DNA from: Gelidibacter maritimus
GTDB taxonomy: Bacteria > Bacteroidota > Bacteroidia > Flavobacteriales > Flavobacteriaceae
Assembly (NCBI RefSeq): GCF_014062315.1
Contig: NZ_JACGLT010000001.1
Span: 124,001 to 188,000 of the forward strand
DNA: 64,000 nt
Direction: 5' to 3'
Numbering within the stretch: the first letter of the stretch is position 1; every line of letters starts with the position of its first letter. Below the pieces are notes generated by a model. It was given only the letters and a program-made list of their open reading frames with translations. It searched no databases and was not told where the DNA came from. The position numbers and the translations under genes are program-made. Shown here piece after piece: positions 26,896 to 34,802 of this stretch.

Positions 26896-26993
26896 AAACA
26901 CTTCCTATCGTTTCTTTTATAATGGCATTTGGTTTTCCCTCAAAGAAACGTGCAAATACCCTCTACAGGTCAAGAAACGAAACGGAAGTGTTT
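26896..26993. repeat. Long inverted repeat downstream of ric
   Basis: Left arm 26896-26916 and right arm 26972-26993 pair as AAACACTTCC with GGAAGTGTTT, and TCGTTTCTT with AAGAAACGA, with a small internal bulge. The loop is about 55 nt. It lies between ric and the membrane-protein gene. It could be a transcriptional attenuator, a small structured RNA or a miniature element. No other feature is seen in the 250-nt gap. Confidence 0.5.
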
Positions 26994-27014
26994 CATCAAC
27001 AATTAAAACCAAAA

Positions 27015-27746
27015 CTAATTGAGAGTTTGCTCCAGCGCGATTGCTTTAGGGAACAAAATATTATTTTCTAAATGGATGTGCAGGTGTAAATCTTTTTCAA
27101 ATTCATCCAGCATGGCAAAAGTGACTCTATAGGTGTTACAGGCATCAGCTGGTGGCGTATAATTATTTGTAAGTTCTACGATTTTTCTGAAGCGGTCACC
27201 TTCAAGCTCATGATCATGTTTCATCAAGGCAATTGGATTCTCTACGGTAGTAAATTGTGGAGAATCAATTTTGGTACCTTCCATTTGGGCCTTCACCATG
27301 CGTTTTATAAATGGAAAGAGGATGAGCTCTTCTTTTTTCATATGTGAAGCCATTTCTTTGGCGCAGCCAATAAAAAGTGTCGTAATTTCTAATAATTCTG
27401 GATGTCTCCTACCGTGTACTTTACAAAGCTTATCTAAGAATTGACGTAATACAGGTGTTTTTTCTTCAACATACCTATGGTGCTTCTTTTCAATATATTC
27501 TGCCAATAAATCTAGTGGCCATGATTGATAATCAATTGATTGTTGATTGTTTGAGATTTGAATTTCCAAAAGTTTACCCAGTAGTTCTTCAACCTCGATA
27601 TTGTTTTTTTTACAAACTTCTTCAACCGTTCTATCGCCTTTACAGCAAAAGTCAATGCCATAGTTTGAAAATACTGCGGCGGTTCTGAAATCGTCAGCTA
27701 CAAACTGACCGATCTGTTTCTGTGCGTCTCTATGTAATGTTTCCAT
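27015..27746 (-). CDS. ric: Iron-sulfur cluster repair di-iron protein RIC/ScdA/YtfE
   Basis: 243 residues from METLHRDAQK; an upstream ATG at 27773 adds nine unlikely residues. The N-terminal ScdA_N (DUF542) domain has NYGIDFCCKGDRTVEEVC with Cys34-Cys35. The hemerythrin-like domain follows with EKKHHRYVEE, HGRRHPELLEI, HMKKEELILFPFI, LMKHDHELEGD and HLHIHLENNILFPKA di-iron ligands. RIC repairs Fe-S centres damaged by NO or peroxide, so it fits beside NirK, which makes NO. An NsrR-like operator precedes it. Confidence 0.95.
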   Translation of the reverse strand: METLHRDAQKQIGQFVADDFRTAAVFSNYGIDFCCKGDRTVEEVCKKNNIEVEELLGKLLEIQISNNQQSIDYQSWPLDLLAEYIEKKHHRYVEEKTPVLRQFLDKLCKVHGRRHPELLEITTLFIGCAKEMASHMKKEELILFPFIKRMVKAQMEGTKIDSPQFTTVENPIALMKHDHELEGDRFRKIVELTNNYTPPADACNTYRVTFAMLDEFEKDLHLHIHLENNILFPKAIALEQTLN

Positions 27747-27814
27747 AAATTTTTTCCCATCCTCTAAACACAAGGATATCTTTGGGGTTTTTTTGATTAG
27801 ACAATTATTATTTC

Positions 27815-27828
27815 GGATAAATTTATCC
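27815..27828. promoter_or_regulatory. Rrf2/NsrR-like operator upstream of ric
   Basis: GGATAAATTTATCC is a perfect 14-nt palindrome, 68 nt upstream of the ric start and just after the Rrf2 gene. It fits the consensus GGAYAAAWWTRTCC shared with nirK, nos and the Rrf2 gene itself. Confidence 0.7.
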
Positions 27829-27848
27829 TATTTAGATGTAAATTTTTT

Positions 27849-28283
27849 TTAAATTTTTAAAAATGATGCTCCAGACTTGATGTCTAAAGCCATTTGCTCA
27901 AGATTGGTGCTTTCTAACATAATCTTTAATTCGTTGCGTATGGTTTTAAATTGATCATGCACCGGACAAGGATGGTTTTCATCACAAACGTTAAGTCCCA
28001 AGCCACAGCCATGATAGATACTGTCGCCGTCAATGGAGTTTACAATTTGAGAAAGTTTAATGGAAGCAATGGCTTCCTTCGGAATTTCAAATCCCCCATA
28101 AGCACCTTTTACTGAATTGATTATTTTATCCCTTACTAAGGCTTGGAGAATTTTAGCTGTAAATGCCTCAGGAGAATCAATTTCCTTCGCAATTTCCTTT
28201 AAACTGACCCGATTGCCATCATAAGAATTCAAGGCTATATAAATAGACGCTTTGATACCGTATTCGCAAGCTTTTGAAAACAT
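27849..28283 (-). CDS. Rrf2-family regulator, NsrR-like NO sensor
   Basis: 144 residues from MFSKACEYGIKASIYIALNS; an ATG at 28313 adds ten residues that do not fit the family. The N-terminal winged helix includes VSLKEIAKEIDSPEAFTAKI and VKGAYGGFEI. Three cysteines, Cys93, Cys100 and Cys106 in HGCGLGLNVCDENHPCPVH, match the Fe-S cluster ligands of NsrR/IscR. It is most likely an NO-responsive repressor of ric, nirK and nos. A matching operator overlaps its own promoter, so it should autorepress. Confidence 0.88.
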   Translation of the reverse strand: MFSKACEYGIKASIYIALNSYDGNRVSLKEIAKEIDSPEAFTAKILQALVRDKIINSVKGAYGGFEIPKEAIASIKLSQIVNSIDGDSIYHGCGLGLNVCDENHPCPVHDQFKTIRNELKIMLESTNLEQMALDIKSGASFLKI

Positions 28284-28302
28284 ATAAGGTTTTTTATTAA
28301 GA

Positions 28303-28340
28303 CAAATATACATTAAATTTTAATTCGGACAAAAATATCC
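28303..28340 (-). promoter_or_regulatory. Promoter and operator of the Rrf2 gene
   Basis: On the minus strand, a -7 element TATATTTG (complement of 28303-28310) is preceded after 19 nt by TTTG (complement of 28330-28333). That TTTG lies inside the operator GGACAAAAATATCC (28327-28340). The overlap of operator and -33 element indicates repression. Confidence 0.7.
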
Positions 28341-28363
28341 GTATTAAAATGTTACTATTAATT

Positions 28364-29065
28364 TTAATCACAGTCAATCGTGCCTTGGACCATGTCTACA
28401 ACTGGAGCAGGGGAGATGTAAGGAATACCTAATCCCATGCCTCGCAGAATAAATAAAAGCCCTATAATGACCACAAATACTGGAATTGCTTTTTGAATGC
28501 GCTGTTTCACTTTGGTATTTAAAAATTTACCGAGATAAATAGCTGTAGTCATTAATGGGATGGTGCCTATGCCAAACAATGCCATATATAAACTCCCTCT
28601 CAGAGCGCCTTCCATTGCCAAAGAAGCAAACACTGCCATATAGACGAGTCCGCAAGGGAGAAATCCATTGAGAAATCCGATTGTCAGAAACGTGTCTGCT
28701 GTTTTTTTCTTAAATGCTTGACCTAAAGCTGATTTTACTTTAGAAATGAGCTTATAGATAGGTTTTGAAAAATTGTACTTATTGAAAACTCTGGTGGGTA
28801 GGAGGACTACAATGATCATTAAAATTCCGATAAATATGGAAAGTTGCTGTTGTAAGCCAAAAATATAAAGACTTTTACCAACCAACCCAAAAAAGAGGCC
28901 TATGATGCTATAGGCTAATATTCGTCCAAAGTGATAGGTAAATATCTGGAAGACTTTTTTTCCGGTATTTTCACGATCAACGGGTAGCATAAAAGCGATT
29001 GGACCGCACATACCCACGCAATGAAAACTTCCTAAAAGGCCAAGTATGACAGCAGACCAGAGCAT
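28364..29065 (-). CDS. SafE/TauE-like membrane protein of the cbb3 oxidase cluster
   Basis: 233 residues, about six transmembrane helices, of the DsbD/UreH-like SafE family. It opens with GLLGSFHCVGMCGPIAFML, whose HCVGMCGP motif can bind copper, and has a second GFLNGFLPCGLVYMA repeat-half signature. In Bacteroidota this gene regularly ends the cco operon and is thought to help copper handling or oxidase assembly. It starts immediately after ccoH with no gap. Confidence 0.85.
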   Translation of the reverse strand: MLWSAVILGLLGSFHCVGMCGPIAFMLPVDRENTGKKVFQIFTYHFGRILAYSIIGLFFGLVGKSLYIFGLQQQLSIFIGILMIIVVLLPTRVFNKYNFSKPIYKLISKVKSALGQAFKKKTADTFLTIGFLNGFLPCGLVYMAVFASLAMEGALRGSLYMALFGIGTIPLMTTAIYLGKFLNTKVKQRIQKAIPVFVVIIGLLFILRGMGLGIPYISPAPVVDMVQGTIDCD

Positions 29066-29512
29066 TTAATAGACAATATCCTTTTTATATAAATAAAGAT
29101 CGTCGTTATATGCCCAATCCACTTTGATGTTCCAACGACCACCTAATAAACTTTTGTCAGGTATGAGCAAATTATGTTCAGACAATGAAATTTCTTTTTC
29201 AAAGTCCAGCTGTTTATTAGATGGTCTATATAGAAACACTCTTCCGGTTATTTTCGACGGTTCCATATCTTTTGGAAAACTTAAAAGAAGGCCTTCAGGA
29301 ATGCGCTTCCAAGAAATATCTTCTGAAAGAAGTTGCGCATTTTTCTGTTTGCTCATGTCATTTTCAAACTCCAATTCTTGGTTGTAGTAGTTTTCAACGA
29401 CCAAGTCATGTTCATATTTTTTGTTGACGGTCATGGAAATGACAAAATATAATATAAAGCTTATAAAAAATATAAACGCCAACACAATTCCTGTACCCCA
29501 ATTTATTTTCAT
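29066..29512 (-). CDS. ccoH: FixH/CcoH-type cbb3 oxidase assembly protein
   Basis: 148 residues. One N-terminal transmembrane helix (GIVLAFIFFISFILYFVISM) is followed by a periplasmic FixH domain with VVENYYNQELEFENDMSKQ and GGRWNIKVDWAYNDDLYLYK. FixH/CcoH stays bound to cbb3 oxidase during assembly. It is separated from ccoG by an unusual 128-nt spacer but abuts the SafE-like gene. Confidence 0.9.
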   Translation of the reverse strand: MKINWGTGIVLAFIFFISFILYFVISMTVNKKYEHDLVVENYYNQELEFENDMSKQKNAQLLSEDISWKRIPEGLLLSFPKDMEPSKITGRVFLYRPSNKQLDFEKEISLSEHNLLIPDKSLLGGRWNIKVDWAYNDDLYLYKKDIVY

Positions 29513-29640
29513 AGTCTCTACACGCCTGCAAAAGCAGGAATCTTCATTTTTAACTTGTTAATATGTTTTGGAAACCTACAGGCGCTACCATTTTTTGTGG
29601 GCAAACCTTGCAGACTACCGCATTATTCTTTTTCGGAAAT
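29513..29640. repeat. 128-nt spacer with extragenic palindrome inside the cco operon
   Basis: The hairpin CCTGC-AAAA-GCAGG (29525-29538) is of a type common between flavobacterial genes. The minus strand just after the ccoG stop can encode NNAVVCKVCPQKMVAP, a short two-cysteine peptide without a proper start codon. All other gaps between cco genes downstream of ccoS are short, so an inserted repeat is likely. Confidence 0.45.
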
Positions 29641-31065
29641 CTAATTATAACTTCGCGGTCCTAAGAAGTTAACCGATGTTGTTTCAATCAATTCATCGCC
29701 ACTGTACACCTCGATCATTACTTTGTTCTTATCCGAATTTAATTCACTTTGGTCAATTTCAATAAACATCGTGCCCTCGGCCAAACCTTGTTCTGGAACG
29801 CTAAAACCATCCTTAGCAGAAACGAGCTTGACAACACCATTATAACCTCTCAATTTGAAATTAACCTCTGGGATTTCCTTGGTAGTCTTATTGATCAGTT
29901 TATAGGTAAATACATTACTAATGATGTTATTATCCTTTTGCTCGTACAATTGACCAGGAAGCCTCAAGACACGCGCTTGTAAATCATTTCTTAAAAGCAA
30001 CATCCCTAAAAGAAGGCCTGTTAAAATTACCAAAACAGCAGAATAGCCTTTTAAACGTGGCGTAAATTCAAATTTCTTTTTCTTTTCGATATTTTCTTCA
30101 CTGGCATATCTAATAAGGCCTTTTGGCAGATTGATACTCTCCATAATATGATCACACTCGTCAATACATGCCGTACAATTGATACATTCTAATTGTGTAC
30201 CGTTTCTAATGTCAATACCCGTTGGACAAACATTAACACATTGAAAACAATCAATGCAGTCTCCAAAACCAAGCGCTTCCCGATCTTCGTTTTTTCTGAA
30301 TTTCTTTCTGCCATTTTCACCTTCACCCCGTTTGTGATCATAGGCCACAACGATGGATTTATTATCCAATAGAACCCCTTGTAACCTGCCGTAAGGACAG
30401 GCGATAATACAAACTTGCTCTCTGAACCAGGCAAACACAAAATAAAAGACACCCGTAAAGATAAGCAAAGGAACTAAAGTGCTGGCGTGCGCTACAGGAC
30501 CTTCAGCTATATAAACCAACAATTTGTCACTGCCAATTAAAAAAGCCAAAAACACATTGGCAATGATGAAGGATATGGTTAAGAAGAGAAACCACTTGAA
30601 TCCTTTTTTTCTAATCTTTTCCGCATTCCATGCTTGTCGGTCCAGACGCATCTGTGCACCCCTATCACCCTCAATGGCATATTCAATTCTTCTAAATACC
30701 ATTTCCATAAAAATGGTCTGTGGGCAAATCCATCCACAGAATATACGACCAAATGCCACGGTAAATAGGGCGATAAAAATCACTCCAATTAACATTGAAA
30801 TGACAAAAAGATGAAAGTCTTGTGGCCAAAAAGGAAATCCGAAAATATTAAAACGGCGTTCTAATATGTTGAACATTAAGAACTGGTTACCGTTGATTTT
30901 AATAAATGGTGCTGATAAAAAGAAAGCTAACAGTATATAGCTCACCCACTTCCGGTAATCGTAAAATTTTCCGCTTGGTTTTTTGGGAAATACCCATTTT
31001 CGATTACCTTCTTCAGTAAGTGTGCCTATTGAATCTCTAAAACTTTCGTTCCCTGGTGTTTCCAC
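29641..31065 (-). CDS. ccoG: CcoG, polyferredoxin-like cbb3 oxidase assembly factor
   Basis: 474 residues. Four to five N-terminal transmembrane helices contain RIFCGWICPQTIFMEMVFRR and IIACPYGRLQGV, with cytoplasmic-side cysteines. Two [4Fe-4S] ferredoxin motifs follow: DCIDCFQCVNVCPTG and CINCTACIDECDH. A C-terminal immunoglobulin-like periplasmic domain completes it. CcoG is thought to reduce Cu(II) to Cu(I) for cbb3 oxidase assembly. It follows ccoP in the same operon. Confidence 0.95.
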   Translation of the reverse strand: METPGNESFRDSIGTLTEEGNRKWVFPKKPSGKFYDYRKWVSYILLAFFLSAPFIKINGNQFLMFNILERRFNIFGFPFWPQDFHLFVISMLIGVIFIALFTVAFGRIFCGWICPQTIFMEMVFRRIEYAIEGDRGAQMRLDRQAWNAEKIRKKGFKWFLFLTISFIIANVFLAFLIGSDKLLVYIAEGPVAHASTLVPLLIFTGVFYFVFAWFREQVCIIACPYGRLQGVLLDNKSIVVAYDHKRGEGENGRKKFRKNEDREALGFGDCIDCFQCVNVCPTGIDIRNGTQLECINCTACIDECDHIMESINLPKGLIRYASEENIEKKKKFEFTPRLKGYSAVLVILTGLLLGMLLLRNDLQARVLRLPGQLYEQKDNNIISNVFTYKLINKTTKEIPEVNFKLRGYNGVVKLVSAKDGFSVPEQGLAEGTMFIEIDQSELNSDKNKVMIEVYSGDELIETTSVNFLGPRSYN

Positions 31066-31132
31066 AATATTTTATATTTTATCCCTTAGGATATGATCAG
31101 CATTTCAAAACAAAAAGCCGAATACTTTTAAT

Positions 31133-32011
31133 CTATTCTTCTACCCAAAGCTCACCCTCTGGCTCTTTTGGATTGGCAGGTGTTGTACCTTGGAAGGTCA
31201 GAATATAACTTGATACCTGAGCCATTTCAACGGGTTTTAGAGTGGATTTCCATGGTACCATTCCTTTTCCACTACGTCCACCTTCACTTACGGTGTGGAA
31301 AATATTCTTAATGCCACCACCCAATATCCAATATTCGTCGGTGAGGTTTGGACCAATTCCACCACCGCCATCTGGCATGTGGCAGGCCACGCAATAAGCG
31401 TCATATACGACTTTTCCATTAGCTAAATCAGCAGGATCTGTCATGACGGTTACCGACTCAGCATCAATCAGGTCTGGTGCGTTTTTCTTATATTCCTCCA
31501 ACTCCATTTTAGCAAGTTCTAAAGTAGAATGTAACTCGTCATATTGAGTGGGACCGTTGAATACATGGTAACGCAACATATAGATTGCAGCGAATACAAT
31601 TGAGGCGTAAAAACCATAGCGCCACCATGGCGGAAGATCGTTGTCCAACTCCCTAATGCCATCATAGTCGTGGTCGAGAATAATTTCACCTTCCTTTTCA
31701 ATAGGCTTGGATCCCAACATTTTTTTGTAGGTTTTTTTGACCCATTCCACAATCTTTGGTGTGGAGGTTTTAGTTGTCAGATACCTGGCTTTAGCAGCTT
31801 CATCCAAACTTTGAAACATTACATTCTCCAAAGCCGCAATTATCGCTTCAATACCTATTATGAGAAGTAATATCAGTACCAAGAACAATACAACCATGGG
31901 ATTGTTCATAAATGCAGGTTCGTGCGGTGTCCCAACAAATAGTTCTATGATACCCCAAATAATAAAGAATATTACGGGTACCCTAACATAAGACGGAATT
32001 AAATTTCTCAT
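31133..32011 (-). CDS. ccoP: cbb3 oxidase subunit CcoP, single-haem form
   Basis: 292 residues. Transmembrane helices lie at residues ~8-28, 35-60 and 130-147. The conserved DGIRELDNDLPPWW motif of CcoP precedes the last helix. Only one haem motif is seen, CVACH in VYDAYCVACHMPDGGGG, whereas proteobacterial CcoP has two. It passes electrons toward CcoO/CcoN. Its start overlaps the ccoQ end by 4 nt. Confidence 0.93.
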   Translation of the reverse strand: MRNLIPSYVRVPVIFFIIWGIIELFVGTPHEPAFMNNPMVVLFLVLILLLIIGIEAIIAALENVMFQSLDEAAKARYLTTKTSTPKIVEWVKKTYKKMLGSKPIEKEGEIILDHDYDGIRELDNDLPPWWRYGFYASIVFAAIYMLRYHVFNGPTQYDELHSTLELAKMELEEYKKNAPDLIDAESVTVMTDPADLANGKVVYDAYCVACHMPDGGGGIGPNLTDEYWILGGGIKNIFHTVSEGGRSGKGMVPWKSTLKPVEMAQVSSYILTFQGTTPANPKEPEGELWVEE

Positions 32012-32193
32012 AATTGTGTATCGTTTTGGTTGTCTAAAGGAATGTCGCTCATTCTATCGATATATTCTTTTTTGGCGGTGAATACCCACCAAAAAAGAGC
32101 AACGAAGAAAATGAAAAATATGAGCAAGGAAATCATTGGGTATATTTCAATACCAGAAATGCTATCCATGTGATTTTTTATATATTTCAACAT
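32008..32193 (-). CDS. ccoQ: cbb3 oxidase small subunit CcoQ
   Basis: 61 residues. One transmembrane helix (ISLLIFFIFFVALFWWVF) is followed by TAKKEYIDRMSDIPLD, typical of CcoQ. It stabilises the cbb3 complex. It lies between ccoNO (5-nt gap) and ccoP (4-nt overlap). Confidence 0.88.
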   Translation of the reverse strand: MLKYIKNHMDSISGIEIYPMISLLIFFIFFVALFWWVFTAKKEYIDRMSDIPLDNQNDTQL

Positions 32194-32198
32194 AATGG

Positions 32199-34382
32199 TT
32201 AGTTTAGTGTTGTTTCTACATCTTTAACTTTAATATCAGTGCCGAGACGCTGTAAGTAGGCGATAATGGCCACAATTTCACGGTCACGCATTTCAACAAA
32301 ATCAGCACCACCATTTTCTTTGTCTTTTTCGTAAGCCTCTGCAAACGCCGGATCACCGTATAGGTTCTCCTCAATTTCAATTCCTTGTTCGGTCATGCTT
32401 TGCTGTGCATTTGCCACGTCTTCTTCAGTATATGGCACGCCCAAGGTCATCATCGTTCTCATTTTTCGCTCCGTAACCGACTTATCCAACTTATCAGTGA
32501 TCAGCCATTTATAACCTGGCATAATAGAACCGGATGAGGTACTCTGTGGGTCATACATATGATTGAAGTGCCAACTGTCAGAGTATTTGCCGCCAATTCT
32601 GTGTAAGTCTGGCCCTGTACGCTTACTTCCCCATAAGAATGGATGGTCGTACACGTATTCACCAGCCTTGGAGAATTCACCATAACGCTCTACTTCGTCT
32701 CTAAATGGTCTAATCATTTGAGAGTGACAGCCTACACAACCTTCTCTAATATAAAGGTCTCTACCTTCAAGTTCGAGCGGGGTATATGGTTTTACACTCG
32801 TAATGGTTGGAATGTTGGAATCTATCATAATGGTTGGAATAATTTGCACAATCCCACCAATAAGTATAGCTATTGTTGCTCCAATAGTTAATTGTACAGG
32901 TCTACGCTCTAACCAACTGTGCCAGTGTTCGCCAGCAACCATGCCTTTAGAAACGCGTTGTAGTGCTGGGGCCTCTGCAAGCTCGTCAGTAACTGTGCTA
33001 CCCTTTCTAACCGTTTGAACAATATTATAAATCATGACAATCATTCCCGTCAAGTATAAGGTACCACCGATTGCTCGCATCCAATACATTGGCATAATTT
33101 CAGTAACGGTTTCCAAGAAGTTACCGTAAACCAAAGTACCATCAGGATTGAATTGTTTCCACATACTGGCTTGCGTAAAACCGGCAACGTATAATGGCAA
33201 GGCATACATGATGATTCCCAATGTTCCTATCCAGAAATGCAGATTGGCCATGCCAGTAGAATAGAGCTTTGATTTGGTCAAACGAGGAATCAACCAATAC
33301 ACCATTCCAAAAGCTAAGAATCCGTTCCACGCCAAAGCTCCTACGTGAACGTGGGCAATAATCCAGTCTGTATAATGCGCAATGGCATTTACGTTTTTGA
33401 GCGATAACATCGGACCTTCAAACGTGGCCATTCCATAACCGGTAATAGCAACTACCATAAATTTAAGAACAGGATCTGTTCTTACCTTGTCCCAAGCACC
33501 ACGAAGGGTTAAGAGTCCGTTGATCATCCCTCCCCAAGAAGGCATTAATAACATGACTGAGAATGCCACACCTAAATTTTGTGCCCATTCTGGTAGGGCA
33601 GTATATAATAAGTGATGCGGCCCTGCCCAAATATAAATAAAGATCAACGACCAGAAGTGAACTATGGAAAGCCTATAGGAATATACAGGTCGGTTAGCTG
33701 CTTTAGGTACAAAATAGTACATCAGACCTAAAAACGGCGTGGTCAGGAAAAACGCCACGGCATTATGTCCATACCACCATTGTACTAAAGCATCTTGAAC
33801 CCCTGCATAAACCGAATAACTTTTAAATGCGCTAACAGGAAGTTCTAAACTGTTAAAAATATGAAGTACGGCAACCGTAACAAAAGTGGCAATATAAAAC
33901 CAAATGGCTACATATAAATGGCGTTGTCTTCTTCTTAAAATTGTACCGATAAGGTTCCACCCAAAAACAACCCAAACAAATGCAATAGCAATATCAATAG
34001 GCCACTCTAATTCAGCATATTCCTTGGAGGTTGAAAAACCCAACGGTAGTGTAATTGCCGCAGCAGCAATGATTAATTGCCAGCCCCAAAAGTTAATATT
34101 ACTTAAGGCATCACTGAACATTCTGGCTTTTAGCAATCGTTGCGAGGAATAATATACCCCAGCAAAAATGGCATTACCCACAAATGCAAATATAACCGCA
34201 TTGGTATGTAAAGGTCTCAACCTTCCAAAACTTAACCATGATATGCCATCGGTAAGATTAGGGAATAGGAATAGAAAAGCTAATAAGAGCCCCACGATCA
34301 TACCAATAAGCCCCCAAAACAGGGTGGCATAAAGGAATTTCTTAACGACTTTGTTATCGTAATAGAATTGTTGCATTTCCAT
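32199..34382 (-). CDS. ccoN: Fused cbb3 oxidase catalytic subunit and mono-haem cytochrome, CcoNO
   Basis: 727 residues. Residues ~1-480 are CcoN, with twelve helices and haem/copper ligand motifs (LRPLHTNAVIFAFVG, WWYGHNAVAFFLT, GPHHLLYTALP, WIIAHVHVGALAWNG). Residues ~500-727 are CcoO, with one helix (IGATIAILIGGIVQIIPTI) and the haem c motif EGCVGCHSQMIRPF near residue 548. The fusion is normal for Bacteroidota. It reduces O2 to water at very low oxygen. The ccoS promoter drives it. Confidence 0.96.
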   Translation of the reverse strand: MEMQQFYYDNKVVKKFLYATLFWGLIGMIVGLLLAFLFLFPNLTDGISWLSFGRLRPLHTNAVIFAFVGNAIFAGVYYSSQRLLKARMFSDALSNINFWGWQLIIAAAAITLPLGFSTSKEYAELEWPIDIAIAFVWVVFGWNLIGTILRRRQRHLYVAIWFYIATFVTVAVLHIFNSLELPVSAFKSYSVYAGVQDALVQWWYGHNAVAFFLTTPFLGLMYYFVPKAANRPVYSYRLSIVHFWSLIFIYIWAGPHHLLYTALPEWAQNLGVAFSVMLLMPSWGGMINGLLTLRGAWDKVRTDPVLKFMVVAITGYGMATFEGPMLSLKNVNAIAHYTDWIIAHVHVGALAWNGFLAFGMVYWLIPRLTKSKLYSTGMANLHFWIGTLGIIMYALPLYVAGFTQASMWKQFNPDGTLVYGNFLETVTEIMPMYWMRAIGGTLYLTGMIVMIYNIVQTVRKGSTVTDELAEAPALQRVSKGMVAGEHWHSWLERRPVQLTIGATIAILIGGIVQIIPTIMIDSNIPTITSVKPYTPLELEGRDLYIREGCVGCHSQMIRPFRDEVERYGEFSKAGEYVYDHPFLWGSKRTGPDLHRIGGKYSDSWHFNHMYDPQSTSSGSIMPGYKWLITDKLDKSVTERKMRTMMTLGVPYTEEDVANAQQSMTEQGIEIEENLYGDPAFAEAYEKDKENGGADFVEMRDREIVAIIAYLQRLGTDIKVKDVETTLN

Positions 34383-34391
34383 AGTAAAAAA

Positions 34392-34586
34392 TTATTCTTG
34401 GTTAGTTAGTTTTGATTTTTTTAATGTTTTTGGTTTTTCTTTTACTAATTCGTCTTCAAAAAGCATACGTACAGAAGGCGTGTAACTATCATCATACTGT
34501 CCGTTTTTTACGGCGAAAATGAAGGCAACAAAAAAGATGACGGCTACTAAAATACTAAGACTCAGTAATAAATATATAACACTCAT
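34392..34586 (-). CDS. ccoS: cbb3 oxidase maturation protein CcoS
   Basis: 64 residues. One N-terminal helix (VIYLLLSLSILVAVIFFVAF) is followed by KNGQYDD, the usual CcoS hallmark. CcoS is needed for insertion of haem and copper cofactors into CcoN. It is the first gene after the FNR-like promoter at 34607-34650. Confidence 0.92.
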   Translation of the reverse strand: MSVIYLLLSLSILVAVIFFVAFIFAVKNGQYDDSYTPSVRMLFEDELVKEKPKTLKKSKLTNQE

Positions 34587-34606
34587 ACCTAATAGAAGTT
34601 ATGGCT

Positions 34607-34650
34607 CAAAATTACATTTGACGGTTTTATTATTTTATGATATTTATCAT
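34607..34650 (-). promoter_or_regulatory. ccoS-NO-Q-P promoter: FNR-like box plus -7 element
   Basis: On the minus strand, ATGATAAATATCAT (complement of 34637-34650) starts 36 nt before TAATTTTG (complement of 34607-34614). The -7 element lies about 21 nt upstream of the ccoS start codon. It has the same geometry as the other FNR-like promoters. Confidence 0.75.
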
Positions 34651-34802
34651 GTTTTAAATATTCGAATTACGAATATCGGAATATTTTTATAAACTTTCTC
34701 TTTTTAATGCTGCGTTAATTCCTACGTTTTAATCGAGTAGGTTTTTGGATTTTGATTATCTAATATCTTAAATTTCCATGAAGCACGATCAGAGAATTCA
34801 AT

